A stretch of DNA of 64,000 bases, from contig WPIO01000001.1 in NCBI GenBank assembly GCA_009760855.2, forward strand, positions 21,542,501 through 21,606,500. The letters run 5' to 3'. This document shows positions 39,171 to 50,819 of the stretch, one piece after another; the first letter of the stretch is position 1, and the number at the start of each line of letters is the position of its first letter. Under the pieces are notes generated by a model. The model worked only from the letters and a program-made list of their open reading frames with translations, was not told the origin of the DNA and made no database searches. The stretch comes from Cristatella mucedo (taxonomy: Eukaryota; Bryozoa; Phylactolaemata; Cristatellidae). Made by a program: the position numbers and the translations under genes.

Positions 39171-40142
39171 ACTGCCGTCCTACAGTTACCAACTCCCTTC
39201 AGTTGCTATGCTTCTACAGCCAGCGTGCACGCCTTTCTTGGTGAAGGTCTGCTAGCGATGGCTCAGAAAGAGAGCAGTTTCGGCTGCTGTCCGAATCATG
39301 TGCGCTCTATGCCTGCTTAGGTCGTCGGTGGTTTTGCTTGAGCTATCTCTTTTAATCTATCCGTAACATTGTCACTCGGCGAAACACGCAGTGGCGCAGC
39401 TGTCGGCGGAAGAAAGTTTGCGAAACTTTCTTCGGCGACAGCCCTCCTCTCCTACGGCGGCGAGCTGCTGGGAGGAGTGAAGTTGCAACTCGATACACCC
39501 AACTCTCAACACTACGGTCGAGCAGCAGGTGCGCTATCTTGGACCTTGTTTACTTCTTCCCATAACCGCATGCAGACGCACGAAAGTTATTATGTGTCTA
39601 GTTCAGCCTGCAGACGAAAAACGCGAGCGAGACGTCGAGTAGCAGCTTTGTCGGTCTTTGTTCAAACGTCCTTCTGCGTCGGCATAGCCGGCGACTGCTG
39701 CGCCCGTACACAATAAGCAGTATGGGCTCTGAAAGCTGAGCGCATGTACGGCTTTTTCAGGTCGTCCCAGCCCTGGTGGTGACTACGGGCGAATCGGACG
39801 AATCGGACGGGCGAATCGGACGAGTGGGGCCGCAGCGGCGGCAGCGGCAGCAGCGCTGTACCTACCTGGTCGGCGCTGGCGCTCTCGCAAGCGCTGACGC
39901 TTGCATTCGGTGGTATGTTGGCCGAGAGAGCCACGCGCAGGGCCGTCACGCCCGACGGTTTTATTATGCTCAGCACCCTGTCGCGCACGGAGACGCGAGC
40001 TCCAGTGATCTCCATGTCCTCGAGTGGCTGCATTCCAGAAGGCTCCACCGAGTCGCAGCTCTTGTCGCCATCCAGCACCAGCCTATACGGGAGGAACAAA
40101 TTGGCGCCGCCAGACGCTAGCTTGAGTTGGCTAGCATTGTAC
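33599..40142 (-). CDS. MYORG-like GH31 family glycosidase gene (3 exons recognised)
   Basis: MYORG (KIAA1161) is a GH31 alpha-glycosidase-like enzyme of the secretory pathway. Exons in transcript order: about 40142-39866, 38863-38699, 35167-33599; the last two junctions are phase 0 with good GT-AG sites. Family hallmarks are AHWYGAAQ followed by [53 protein letters not shown], the nucleophile motif SFKFDAGE (Asp codon 34343-34345), the acid/base region [12 protein letters not shown] (Asp codon 34067-34069) and [14 protein letters not shown]. Human MYORG has 714 residues; about 670 are visible. The 5' end (cytosolic tail and membrane anchor in the human protein) was not found. The large intron 38698-35168 is filled with LINEs. 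Confidence 0.9.
35495..37319 (-). mobile_element. LINE family A with captured GH31 exon fragment
   Basis: The minus strand encodes a large RT segment: [37 protein letters not shown] (YADD catalytic motif), [45 protein letters not shown] and, after the inserted fragment, [18 protein letters not shown]. The 3' tail is at 35500-35575 with AATAATAAT. The upstream RT region is 5'-truncated near 37319. It lies in the intron before the MYORG-like catalytic exon. Confidence 0.9.
35905..36152 (-). pseudogene. 248-bp copy of GH31 exon inside a LINE
   Basis: Aligns end to end with 34541-34788 in the same orientation, no gaps, with three base differences by eye (about 98.8% identity); one is synonymous, the others change Val to Ala and Tyr to Phe. 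It encodes [16 protein letters not shown] through [11 protein letters not shown] without stops and is in frame with the LINE C-terminus on its 3' side. About six LINE bases are missing at the site compared with 9921-9935. Confidence 0.93.
37320..37625. other. Unidentified GC-rich insert between two LINEs
   Basis: Contains a GC-rich palindromic block near 37433-37475 (GGGCCGCCGCCGAGCGGC and its complement) and an open minus frame 37587-37327 starting [17 protein letters not shown]. It matches neither the LINE on its left nor the one on its right. Origin unknown. Confidence 0.4.
37630..38420 (-). mobile_element. LINE family B, old degenerate copy
   Basis: The minus strand resembles family B from the LGWLPV region to CAACAAAGAGAAAAT and TTCGGCAGGAGAGTT, with many changes. 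It includes a roughly 35-bp tandem duplication (TAAGATTTTGGTCTGTATCC and TAAGATTTTGGTGTGTATCC) at about 38108-38175. Confidence 0.7.
38699..38863 (-). CDS. MYORG-like gene, middle exon
   Basis: The acceptor is TTCTTATCGCTTAG and the donor GTATGA; the exon is 55 codons, phase 0 at both ends. It encodes [32 protein letters not shown] and [13 protein letters not shown], aligning with the segment of MYORG that ends AHWYGGAE just before the catalytic domain. Confidence 0.88.
39143..39170. repeat. (CTG)9 trinucleotide run in MYORG-like intron
   Basis: Nine CTG units on the + strand, i.e. CAG repeats on the sense strand of the glycosidase gene, between its recognised exons 1 and 2. Confidence 0.95.
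39866..40142 (-). CDS. MYORG-like gene, 5'-most recognised exon
   Basis: The donor is GTAGGT after GCC GAC CAG. The frame reads [40 protein letters not shown] and [20 protein letters not shown]. It lines up loosely with the N-terminal luminal part of MYORG. The 5' border is uncertain: the frame is open back to a stop at 40157-40159, and a possible acceptor lies at 40144-40145. There is no clear start Met, signal peptide or membrane segment. Confidence 0.6.
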
Positions 40143-40225
40143 GCTGACTCGGATTTTTATCAAGCAAATTCATCGTCTGGCTTTACCGACCGGTGAGCGC
40201 GCGCTGTCGATGGGGGCTCAGCCTA

Positions 40226-40323
40226 GTGGGCGCGGCGCGGTGGGCGTGGTGAGGTGGGCGCGGTGCGGTGGGCGCGGTACGGTGGGCGCGGTACGGTGGG
40301 CGAGGTTCGGTGGGCGCGGTGCG
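40226..40323. repeat. 14-bp minisatellite, 7 copies
   Basis: Seven tandem units of the form GTGGGCGCGGTRCG with single-base variants, located just upstream of the 5'-most recognised exon of the MYORG-like gene. Confidence 0.93.
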
Positions 40324-40329
40324 ACGGCC

Positions 40330-42360
40330 CGAGATGGTGCTAAACAGACAGTTATAGATCTGGTTCTCTTTGGCCTCTATCGACACGCTATACTATTCTT
40401 ATTATTTAATGGCAATAAAGAAAGTGCTAACTACTGTTCTGGTACGACTGTTCTGATAGGATCTTAGACGGCCAGCACCCCTTCTTACAATTGTGTAGGT
40501 GTGCCCAGAGGTAAGAGAAAAACGCTTCTCCACTGATTTCTGGGCGAGTTAAGTTTTTAACAGCAAACCAAATGTTCACGCGGCCTCGACTGACTTATAA
40601 GCAGCCTAAAGAGGTATGCGAAAACTCGGTTGGACCTGATTCCGGTCGAGTTTCTGATTGTTAAAAATTGTGGGCTATTCTTTAGCATGACAATTCGTTA
40701 AAAAAAATCCGAGAGGTACGCGAGTCTTTTTCAAAACTAGAAACCGTAATTCTGCATGTAAGCGTATTTTCTTATGCAGCGATACAGCCGGCAGTGAAGC
40801 GCTGCAGCAGCAGCTGTTCGCAACCTTTGCACTCCTAGGAGGAGCATTCCTTCGCGGACGGCTGGGAGGGGGAGCAGCTGTGCCAGCGCCTTATCAGCCT
40901 GCAGTCGCACCGATGCCTGTGTAAATAATCCTTAGCTAAGTTGAGTAGCATCCAATTTCTGGGCCTTCAAAGTCAAAGCATTTTTAATTGCATGCATGAA
41001 AATGGTTTTTTTTAGCTCTCGAGCTAAACGGAAGGTGAGTTAAAGTGCTGTGAAATTGCAAGTATACACTTAGACAGCAGCCATCTTCCGCAATGCCGTC
41101 AGAGCGCAGCGGGTTTGAATCTCTCGATAAAAAAGCGACGAATCTGACCCACGAACGCCGAAATGTTATAGTTGGTGACCTAGGCTGCATGACCATCTAT
41201 CATGACCATCATCACCTGTCAAAGACGCGCTAGAGGTTACCTAGGAGACATGAAGTGCACAATGCAAGAAGCGCAAGCTAGGAGCGAGTAGAACCTCCGC
41301 TACGACGTGCTTCCGGCCTAGCTCCGAACTTTGCGTGCATTCATTTTTGCGCAATTTAACTTCACTGTTATTTAGTATGCATCTGTAAAAAAATGAGTGT
41401 TCTTAAACAGAATAGACTCCAACGTGTCTACAAGCCGGCTAACTTGTGGCTAATGACGCTGCTCAACGAAGCCACTCCGAAGCTTCGCTTGGCATACAGG
41501 GTCGAATACCTTGGATCAGCTGACGTAAAACTCCGGTTGGATGCTAGATGACTTACTGGTACAGCCACCCTATTTGAGCTACGCTACGGATGAGAAAATG
41601 GTAATTATAAGTAAGCTTAATAAAGACATCGTATAAGGACGGGTAGTCTGAATCGGGAGAATTTAAAATAGGGCAGCTTATAGAAAAAGTTAAGGGCTCA
41701 CTGAGCAGAGAAATAAGGCCATGTTAGATAGAGTAACTCTGTCCAGAAGCCTTTGTAATTAATTTTGGAACACTCTTTAGGCCCGATCTGAACAGAGACG
41801 AGCACCCTCTTATGCGTAAACTGAAGCAGCGCGGCGGAAGGACCGCATCCAGGGCTGCATCCCGACAACCTTCTCTCGGGGCGTCCCAGCGAGAAGGAAT
41901 TTTCAAAGAGAGCGAACGAGCGGCGCACCCGTTAAAATATACCGTGGCGGCTGAATTCGTGGTATCCATAGCGCTGGCCCCCTTCAAAAAAGGCAGAACT
42001 ACAAGGGCTCCTACTGAAACTCATCTTGTTGGGTCCGCCTGGCTTATCCACCCACCGAGCTTTTCCCGTCGAGACAGCGGACCCACTTGCGGCAGTTGCG
42101 TGCAGGCCAGCGTGCTGGCTGGTGGCCCTCTCCCGCGTTTCCGAAATAAACGGCATCTGCTTGAGCCATCTTGATTTGTGCGGGCAGTAACACACCTTAT
42201 GGCAGTAAGAGACTTCGCGGCTAAATGAATGGCATTTTCTCTGTAATTAAATAAGTCCAATCACCTACGCTGCTTCGCAACATCGCATTCTTTTCGTGCA
42301 CATTCTTTTCTGAACGTTCACATTCTTTTCTGAAGCACTAGTAAAGATTTACTAGTCACT
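40330..42360. other. Upstream of the MYORG-like gene, no gene recognised
   Basis: Open frames around 41698-42195 on both strands overlap one another and resemble nothing I know. The first exon and promoter of the glycosidase gene may lie here but cannot be picked out. Confidence 0.4.
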
Positions 42361-42504
42361 GACCCTCCAATGTCAGCAACTGGCATTTGTGTGTGCGCAT
42401 TCTCCATTGAGAAAGCGCTTGCAATATTGTTGCACGGCTGCTTCTTGTTGTTCACGGCTGCTTCTGGTACACACATGTAGCACTTTCCAGCCTACCGTGC
42501 TTGT

Positions 42505-42735
42505 ATGTGTGTGTCTGTGTGTGTGTCTGTGTGTTTGTGCCTGTGTGTGTGCCTGTGTGTGTGTGTGTGTGTGTTTCTGTGTGTCTGCATGTCTGTGTGT
42601 GTGAGTGTACATATCTGTCTGTGTGTGTGTCGGTCTCTGTCTGCTCTGTCTCTGTCTGCTCTGTCTCTGTCTCTGTCTTCTCTGTCTCTGTCTGCTCTGT
42701 CTCTGTCTGCTCTGTCTCTGTCTGCTCTGTCTCTG
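42505..42735. repeat. Imperfect (GT)n followed by a TGCTCTGTCTCTGTC minisatellite
   Basis: GT-rich sequence to about 42630, then about six imperfect 15-bp units built from CTCTGTCTCTGTCTG. Confidence 0.9.
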
Positions 42736-42869
42736 TACGCATGCTTTATTTAGCTGGCATGCAGCCATATTACCGGTCAGGCGTGATACATGCTCAGGCT
42801 GGAGATGTGCTCACAAGTTAGTGTCACGTGCATTAGGTATAAGCATGTACACATTAACTTAGAAAATCT

Positions 42870-43430
42870 GAGGAACAGGCGGGGTTTTTGCTTCAATCTA
42901 AGTGTCGTCATGTCATAGGACATCGGGATGTCATTCAACACCGAGTTGCAGGCTTCGATTCACAGAAACTGGAGGCACAGAAACTGGAGGCACAATCTCC
43001 AAAGGATGTGAGATAGGTTAAGTTGCAGCTAAAGAATGTGAATCAAGGGAACGAGAAAAGGCCCGAAGATCAAGTATTTCAGATCGACAACCAGGAGCAA
43101 GAGAACGAAAGAACTTAAAAGTGAGCGGTAGTGCATTGAAATTGATGCACTGCATGACGAGAGTGCAGGTCTGAAAGAAGCGTCGTAATCAGTCAGTTTC
43201 GCCTTTTACAATAGGCAAGCCTAGCTGACGAGCGTTGCACCGTCTTTAAGCGTCTTGGTATGAAGGCAAGATGACCTCGCCCAATTCTCTAAAGACTTGC
43301 CGGAATAGTCGTTGCCATTGATCTCTACATTCTGCAATCATCCACCAAGATATGAGCTATACCGCTGCAGTACGTGGCTAGTGATGCCCAGGCTGGAAAA
43401 TAGAGGCTGGAGCACAACTTGGTAGCCAAA
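42870..43430 (-). mobile_element. LINE family A, heavily decayed
   Basis: Retains ACAATCTCCAAAGGATGTGA, GAACTTAAAAGTGAGCGG and GTGATGCCCAGGCTGGA, which mark the family A RT region in minus orientation, with many indels and internal deletions. Confidence 0.65.
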
Positions 43431-44435
43431 TGCTACCCACAGATCTTGTAGAACTAGCAAAGACCCGCTCTCAACTCCATCTTGCAACTAATTTCAGCAC
43501 ATGTGACAGACCGTGCGTGTATCGCATTCTCACTGCAGTGTATAGGTACTATGTAGGTACTAGGTGTGTATATGCGTTCGCTTGCGTATCAAAATGCATC
43601 TTCGAATCACGCAATCTTTAAAATACTTTGCACTGATACTGCATGCAACAAAAAATAACTTCCTGTACCCACCTACTCAATGCTGAAAAGCTGGAATGCT
43701 TTATAAGCCAGACTATCTCGGCCCTATTTATTAACGGTTATTAGCCGGTTTAACGGTTTCTGAATTACAATAACTAGAATACGATATGATTTGTAGTAAT
43801 GTATTGGTTGTATTCAGGGTGCCTAGCACCTGTAGCTACCCTCTGTTGCTGTCGAATAGAGTGTTCGTCATCATCTTGAACAATGCAAGCAAGCTCGGTA
43901 GCAGTGGGCCTGAATATCGCGAATTTGTGTAGACCTCACCTTAATCTTTACACCAATTTTGCTGCTTGTCATGCAGCTAGTGAAGACCCTCCAGCAACGG
44001 ACGAACAGATTTGAACCTGCGTGTTGCTACTTTAAAAGCATATGAAGTGGTTTTAACTCATTCTTGATCACCCTACCACGGAGCTATTTATACAACAACC
44101 TAACGAGCGCGTGTACCCAATGGCGAAGCCAGGATTTCCAGGGTGGAAAGGGAGAGAGGGGGACAATAGGAGGGAGGGCAATATTTGCAAGACTTGTGTG
44201 TAGGGACAGCAAGATGTTTGCGTAGGCAGGGCAAGAGCAGCATGTAATGTAAAATTGCATTGCAAAATCACAAAGTTGATTCGGCACGAACTCGGCGGTT
44301 GCTCATCGTGTAGAATTAAGACATAAAAATTCGTCGTTAATGACGGTCGGGGTGGGGGTGTAGGATTGCTGGAGGCCCAGGCCGTTCCCCCCTCCGCTGT
44401 AGGGGGAGCTAAGGAACTGGGGGTGTTTGTGGGTG

Positions 44436-44505
44436 CAAAGTGGCGGAGCTAAGGAACTGGGGGGTGTTCGGTACCACCCCCCAGTTCCTTAGCTCCACCA
44501 CTTTG
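44436..44505. repeat. 31-bp inverted repeat with one mismatch, 8-nt loop
   Basis: The arms 44436-44466 and 44475-44505 pair except for one position; the sequence includes GGAGCTAAGGAACTGGGGGG. A related direct copy (GGAGCTAAGGAACTGGGGGT) starts at 44405. Confidence 0.94.
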
Positions 44506-44631
44506 TATACCTGAGGGGCGTTCCGTTCACAGCAAGCTACAGATTCATATGCGACTTAAATAGCTGCTATTAGCCACTTGATAGATCTATGGATAAAATT
44601 CTTCTTTCTGGGTCCATAAACTATAGAGATA

Positions 44632-44712
44632 ATAATAATAATAATAATACACTTGATAAAGCGCCCTTAGAGAACTCAATCTCTTTCTAGGCGCTTAACA
44701 TTTGCTGAGAGA
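44632..44712 (-). mobile_element. LINE family A 3' tail
   Basis: AATAATAATAATAATACACTTGATAAAGCGCCC-type tail (minus orientation) to the CATTTGCTG position. Confidence 0.85.
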
Positions 44713-44989
44713 CACACTGACACTGCTGGCGAACTATTTAAATGTCAAGAGCTCGATAATTTTGTGATTAATGATGTATTCCATATCATTTTTCACTAAC
44801 AATATGTAACCAATCACCCAGCAGTGGGTTCTTGAATTCGCGTTGAATGTTTATCGCTTGCTTAGTGGAAGCGCACATAAAACTGGAAAATGAGTACTGG
44901 TGTAGATGCAAATAAGTATCAGTCATATTGACCAAACTGGAGTGATACAAATTCCTATTATATAGACATGTACATATATACATAATTTA

Positions 44990-45110
44990 TTTTTACAGAG
45001 CCCCAAGAGAACTTGATTAATTTCCTATCCAGGCGCTTCACATTTGCCGCGGAGCTTAGACCCACTGTATTGGCCATCAAAGGTGATCACCATACCGCTA
45101 CTTAACTCAT
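44990..45110 (-). mobile_element. SINE-1, partial and degenerate
   Basis: Minus-strand SINE-1 tail (AGAGCCCCAAGAGAACTTGA, CAGGCGCTTCACATTTGCC) and a remnant of the head (GGTGATCACCATACCGC). Confidence 0.65.
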
Positions 45111-45119
45111 CAAGCTTCA

Positions 45120-47130
45120 TATAGTTGCAGAAAAGTAATCAATGTTTGTCAATATTTTGCTGGTGTGAAAAATCTTACTCAGCCGGTGCCTCTCAAAGTG
45201 TCTAGATAAGTAGAAATTTGTACTCTAGCATCAATAGATTAAATATCGTCTTAATTATCAGGTATAAAGCTAAATTATACTGCATTATTAATATACTGAG
45301 CGCATCATAGTACTTGGTAACAGAAAACTTAACTTAATTAGACAATAGGATGCTATTAACAACAATGTAGCATCTTCGTTCTTGCCTACAACTATAATTT
45401 GAAGAATACTGGCGACCGTTTGACTAAACCAACACTGCCCTTCTCTTCATATCTTTCGGGACAATTTTTAAAATGCTTTAAGCAAGATGGGTATAACTGC
45501 TATTAAGAAGCCCATTGCCCCAACTAGGTAGTGAACTAAGGAGCTAATCTTACGTAAAGTTATGTGAACTATGTATGTCCACTGACATGTCTGCAATTGC
45601 TAGATGACTGAATGTCAGCGGTTGAATGGCAGGCATTTTCCGGTGGCTTTTATGTGGACACCATCTGCAGCATACACATAGGTGTTCCATCCATTACGAA
45701 AAGAGCAGCAGACGGCAAGAAGTACAGGCAGCAAGTTCGCGATGATCCAGTAGGTGACTGTGGCCCTCTTGCCATAATAACGCGCCATTATGCAGCAAGC
45801 TGCCGTATAGCCCGTTGAGAAGACTTACCAGATACTTATGCCAACACTCACTGCTGTGATTAGTACAAGGATGGCCCATATAATTGCATGAGCCGCAGAG
45901 ACCGACCGTGCAGACTGCCTAGCCTTCATCTTCCACGGTGGTTCTGTGGGCGTTCAGTGGGCCACAGGCCGGTTATCACCAAGCGGCAATCTGGGCAGCC
46001 GCTAGAAAGTGGCAGATAACTGCAGCTGTTTATTTACGAAGTGTATCGGCGAAAAGCAAAAACGGACCGGACCTGCGGCAGCCGGGCACTCCGACCACTG
46101 CGATACGTTTCATTTTGCTGTCCAAGGCGCTTAATGAAGCACTCCGAGCCAACTCTCTGAATAGTTAAGGGCAAGTGATGTAACGCAATTGGGTTCGTGA
46201 ACCTGGTGCTTGGCGTGACGTGAGAGCAGAGAGTGCAAGATAGCCCAGAGCTGAACCTTGCCCCTTCGCCGGAGATGTCCTGCCACTTGAAACCAGCATC
46301 AAAATCTGCTTGAGCTTCCTTTGCAAATCTTAAGCGAAAGCCCTCAGGATCTGAATGCCTATACAGACTTTAAACATATAGCGTCGACCCACTGTTACTA
46401 ACCATAGCAAGTCGCATGAGCGATGTTAAAAATACTAAGACATCTTGGCTTTGGGTAAAAGAATTTTGCAACCTTAGTCATTAGTGGAGGCTTGGCGCCC
46501 GCTTTTTGGCTTGGCCACGATATTTTTGGAGCATTTATCCGGTAGCTAGCTGTCTTGGCCTCAGGACCATACAATAGTTTAGAATGCCTGGTTTACAGGT
46601 CGTTATTATTTGGTTTGGCATTACATTTGAATCTGCGGCTTATTGAGGCGGCTTAGTGAGGCATATCAATTCATTTCTGGAGAATGAAGTTAAAGGAATT
46701 AATTTAAACAGTAGTTTTAGTTTTAAGATCATATTAAGAGGATCTATTGTGCCTGTATCTTGCAATTATTTTGGTGAAGTGGAAGATCGGGTTATCAAAA
46801 CAGTGTATTGATGTAGAGCGTAGCCAGAATTTTGGCATAGATAGGCTAAACCTTGACCTAGATGGACGTAGCACAGGATCATGTCCTTAACTTTGAAATC
46901 ATGAAGGCTCTTCAGTTCCACGGAAGACTTTTTATTTTAACTGTTACACTTTTTAACTGCTAGTTGAACTCTTAAAACGCTTTGGCAGAGCTGGAAACTC
47001 AAGGATAAGAACTTGCCTCCCAGAAGCCTGCCTTACACTGAAATAGAAATAATAATGTTTACATCCATTTTGAGCCTAAATTTGGGAAGGGAAGGAGCAC
47101 ATCTCGGCAAGTCCCTTTAGATTGGTAACT
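45120..47130. other. Intergenic, nothing recognised
   Basis: A few 60-80-codon open frames exist (for example 45938-46168), but none resembles a known protein or sits next to convincing splice sites. Confidence 0.5.
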
Positions 47131-47144
47131 CTGGAACTTGATGA

Positions 47145-47315
47145 ACAAATATTAGCTGACCTAACAGCATCCTTTGAATATCTACAGAAAATACTTAACG
47201 GTTATTACCACCGCTTACGGTTGGCAATAAAGGATTGCCCACTGCATGATTCGAACCCACGACCTCGGTCGGGAAGAGCGAGCACCTTACCTTCCGGGCT
47301 ATCACGGCCCATAAA
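47145..47315 (-). mobile_element. SINE-2, minus strand
   Basis: The reverse complement has GTGATAGCCCGGAAGGTAAG, GTGGGTTCGAATCATGC and GCTGTTAGGTCAGCTAATA, matching the copy at 25131. Confidence 0.8.
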
Positions 47316-47490
47316 ATCTGATTGCTACCTTAAACATTACAGCCCGACTCTGCAGGCCAACCTCACACTTAATTTCCAGGCCGAATGTGCCCTCACACTG
47401 GCATCTTTTCTAGTCTCATCTGAAAAAGTGCTTACCCAGGGTTTTTGAGTGAAGAACCTTGAATCCACGTGCCAAAGACACGCCGTCAGA

Positions 47491-47615
<125 letters not shown>

Positions 47616-47794
47616 ATGTGGTAGCCCCTCGCGGAATTTCAGGGGAGGCTAACAGCTCAATGGATATATTGCTCTTTTGGCCCCACTGAGAGCCCGTCCT
47701 AGAGTAATAGAGAACGACCTTGCTGGAGTGGGAACAGCACGAAACGCCATTTTTTTAGCATCCTTCTCCTTCTAAAGACAGAAGACTAATAGTA

Positions 47795-48545
47795 ATAGTA
47801 GTACACTTGATAGAGCGCTTTCAGAGAGTTCAATCTCTTTCTAGGCGCTTTAAATTTGCTGCAAAAGAAACACGATCGAATGGTGAGTGGTATCATGCTT
47901 GATGAACAGCATGAATAACAACGATTGGGGGTGACATGCACAGGGTCGGCAGGCAAGTGTGGTTAGTGGCAGCATGCACGGTGTCTGCACGCATAAGCAC
48001 GTAAAGGACAAGTCACAGGGACCCACTAAATGCTGTCCTAAATAGGTGCATTTTTAATTTATTTTTTATATGTGGTCAAGTCAGGGGATGTTCTGATGCA
48101 AGTCGGAAGTGAGTTCCAGGCTTTGGGAGCATACGAACTAAAGGCACCATCTCCAAAGGAGATCTAAGATTTGTATAAGGCATGGGTAAACAGTTACATT
48201 CCGAAAAGCGGGTGGTACTATGCATAGCCTGGTGGGGGAGTGGATCTGAGAGGTAAGCTGGAGTCACAGAATGAAGGGTCCTGAAAGTGAATGACAGAAC
48301 CTCGAAGACGATTCGTTGCTTGACTGGGAGCCAGTGCAGGTCGGCGAGAAGTGGTGCGATGTGGCAACTGCGACGCTCACGACAGACAAGCCTAGCTGCA
48401 GAGTTTTGCACCAGCTGTGAGCGCCTGATCGCACATGCCGGTAGACCAACAAGCAGTGAGTTACAGAAGTGAAGACGGGATGTCACAAATGCGTGGACCA
48501 ACTTAGATTAGGTATTCCTATCTATACAGAACACGAAGCTGCGCT
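47795..48545 (-). mobile_element. LINE family A, 5'-truncated
   Basis: The minus strand encodes [38 protein letters not shown] and [16 protein letters not shown] with frameshifts, followed by the usual 3' tail at 47800-47860. Confidence 0.87.
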
Positions 48546-48766
48546 TCCGAGGTGAGCCGAGCGGACGCCGTCACTAGCGCTTCCGCCAAAAATTAATTTA
48601 CTTCCGACTAGCAGCCTTTCTAGCCCCAACTAAAAATGTGGTAACCCTTCTTGAAAAATGCATAGAATCCCCTACGCGAAGGCGCGCTGCCCGACAATAA
48701 TTAAATCAGGTTGCTCTCTCCCGGACTTTCGGCGGGAGGGGCCCTGTGCTCGGTAGTGATCTTTTT

Positions 48767-48816
48767 CTTTTAGCTTCCAGCGGCCCCGGTTTTTCGGGGC
48801 CGCTGGAAGCTAAAAG
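48767..48816. repeat. Perfect 22-bp inverted repeat, 6-nt loop
   Basis: The arms at 48767-48788 and 48795-48816 are exact reverse complements (CTTTTAGCTTCCAGCGGCC...), with a T-rich loop. Confidence 0.95.
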
Positions 48817-48819
48817 CAA

Positions 48820-49400
48820 CAACCGGGAATGACACGGTGGAATGCTAGCTTCATTAAACCACTTGCTGCGGCTAGCAACCGTAGGTCGGCGCAGTTTAGC
48901 TGCCTTCAGAGCTGATTTAGAAAGGAAAGTTCTCCGGCAATTTTTTTACAGATAACTTTACAAGCTTCCGGCATCATTCCAAGAGACTAAGTCGAACCAG
49001 GAGAAGGGGAGCATCACTGAATGCCTTTCTAGCATTCTTCGAGGCCGACGGCGAAGACGACGCCCGCTGCCGCCCGACATTGCCTCGACAAGCCTAAGGC
49101 CGGAAGCTTGGTGGCTAGCCGTTTGGAGCGGTCGCAACGAGATTCTTAGGGGGGAGTGAAGACTAGAATCTCCTAGCGATACCTGGGGCTGTTTACAGTA
49201 CTTGGGGCTGTTCTAAGCCGGAAGGGAGGCTTACAGGGCTTTAGAAGCCCCGCATCGCCCTTTCGCCAAACCTGGAGGGCCTCGAGTTCAGGAACCAGCA
49301 CAGCTAATTCGTAGCAATATGGTAACGATCGAGCACTTCAAGCACAGCAGAGAGAGGGGAGCTCAGGGGCTCCTCACTCCTTTCCCACAAACGCAGCGCA
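48820..49400. other. Intergenic, nothing recognised
   Basis: No gene or repeat family identified between the inverted repeat and the next LINE. Confidence 0.5.
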
Positions 49401-49407
49401 CATAATC

Positions 49408-49408
49408 C

Positions 49409-49441
<33 letters not shown>

Positions 49442-50240
49442 ATGTGTACAACGCCGTCAGAGAACTTAATCTCTTTCTAGGCACTTTACATGTTCTGTAA
49501 AAAAAGCATTATCGAATGGTTAGTGGTAGCATGCTAGATGACAACAAGCGTAACAAGGTTACTGGTGACATGCACAGGGTAAGCATGCAAATATTGTTAG
49601 TGGCAGCATGCACGTGTCAGCAAGCATAAGTACCCAAAGGAATCACGAATCACGTGAACCCACTAAATGCAATAGATAGATGCGTTTTTAGCTCCTTTTT
49701 TATTGTCATCAAGTCAAGGGATGTCGTAAAGTCAGTGGGGAGTGAGTTCTATGCTTTGGCAGCATATGAACTAACGTCGCCGAAGGATTTGACGTACGTA
49801 CGAGGTGTAGATAAACGATTAGATACATAGAAACGGTGGTACAATGAGGCTGGTGGGGATTTGATCTATTAGATAGGATGGAGCCAAAGAATGAAGGGGT
49901 CTAAAGTGAGTTACAGAATCTTGAAAACGCTTCGCTGCTTTGCTAAAAGCCAGTAAAGATTGGTAAGAAGCTATGTGGTGTGGTAACTTCGGCCCTCAGA
50001 AGCCGAGACAGGATGTCACGATTATGTAGACCAATTTGGATGTACTATACTTGTCTAGGAAAGCCCGAATTTTAGAAATGCTAGGTAGCTACAAGTAGGG
50101 AGATTTGACTGCGGGCCTAATGCGGTCGTCTAGTGATAAGTCACTTTGGAACACACAGCTAGCTGTCGTGCAGATGCTACAGGAGATATGGTGGCAGAGC
50201 CTATTTTAACATTAAGCTTTCCCATTTCTTTGAGACATTT
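49408..50240 (-). mobile_element. LINE family A, decayed
   Basis: An (AAT)n stretch at 49408-49440 and tail, then ATGCACAGGGTAAGCATGC, GCCAAAGAATGAAGGG and the GCCCGAATTTTAGAAATGC RT region, with many indels. Confidence 0.82.
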
Positions 50241-50287
50241 GATTTTCCCATAATTATTCTTTGCAGACTCTAATTTTTCGTAGCTTT

Positions 50288-50392
50288 TATAATAATAAAT
50301 ATAATAATAATAATGATGCACTTGATAAAGCGCCATCAGAGAACTCAATCTCTTTCTAGAAGCTTTACATTTGCTGCAAAGGGATATTCCTA
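50288..50392 (-). mobile_element. LINE family A 3' tail
   Basis: AATAATAATAATGATGCACTTG-type tail and GCGCCATCAGAGAACTCAAT in minus orientation. Confidence 0.82.
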
Positions 50393-50819
50393 AATTTTGC
50401 TTCAGATAACGTAATACATCTGCCTCCAGAATAAACAAACTCTGACCATAAATATTTCTAAATGCTGCTAGATGCTGCTTGGCTTCGAGTAGGTTTATTT
50501 GGAATGGGCGTTCCCTTCAAGACGCTGAATTTTGGTACAAAAACTGCTCCGCAATTTGCTTAGTTTCTGTTAAGCATTGCTCGACAATCCGTCAGCGATT
50601 CCTCATTCAATACCAAATTGTGGCCAAAGCAAGTATCTTCTTCAGTTTTCAGGCACTCAACTCGGAGATCGGAAATGCTTTAATCCAGCCAACGAAAGCC
50701 GTGTTACAGTTACACTGCTTACCAATATAGTCTCAAGGAACGGGCCTAGTACAAGAATACTGCTAATTATTCTTAACAGTTATCCAGTGCTCTTGACAGC
50801 AAATGTTGCATACTAGCGG

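Noticed and set aside
39662-40120. Two + strand open frames opposite the GH31 5' exon
   Set aside because: They mirror the minus-strand coding exon and have no recognisable product.
41698-42195. Overlapping open frames of 76-120 codons on both strands
   Set aside because: They are mutually antisense, without family matches, start context or splice framework.
42373-42768. Gln/Arg- and Thr/His-rich minus-strand protein
   Set aside because: It is a translation of the GT and CTCTGTCTCTG tandem repeats.
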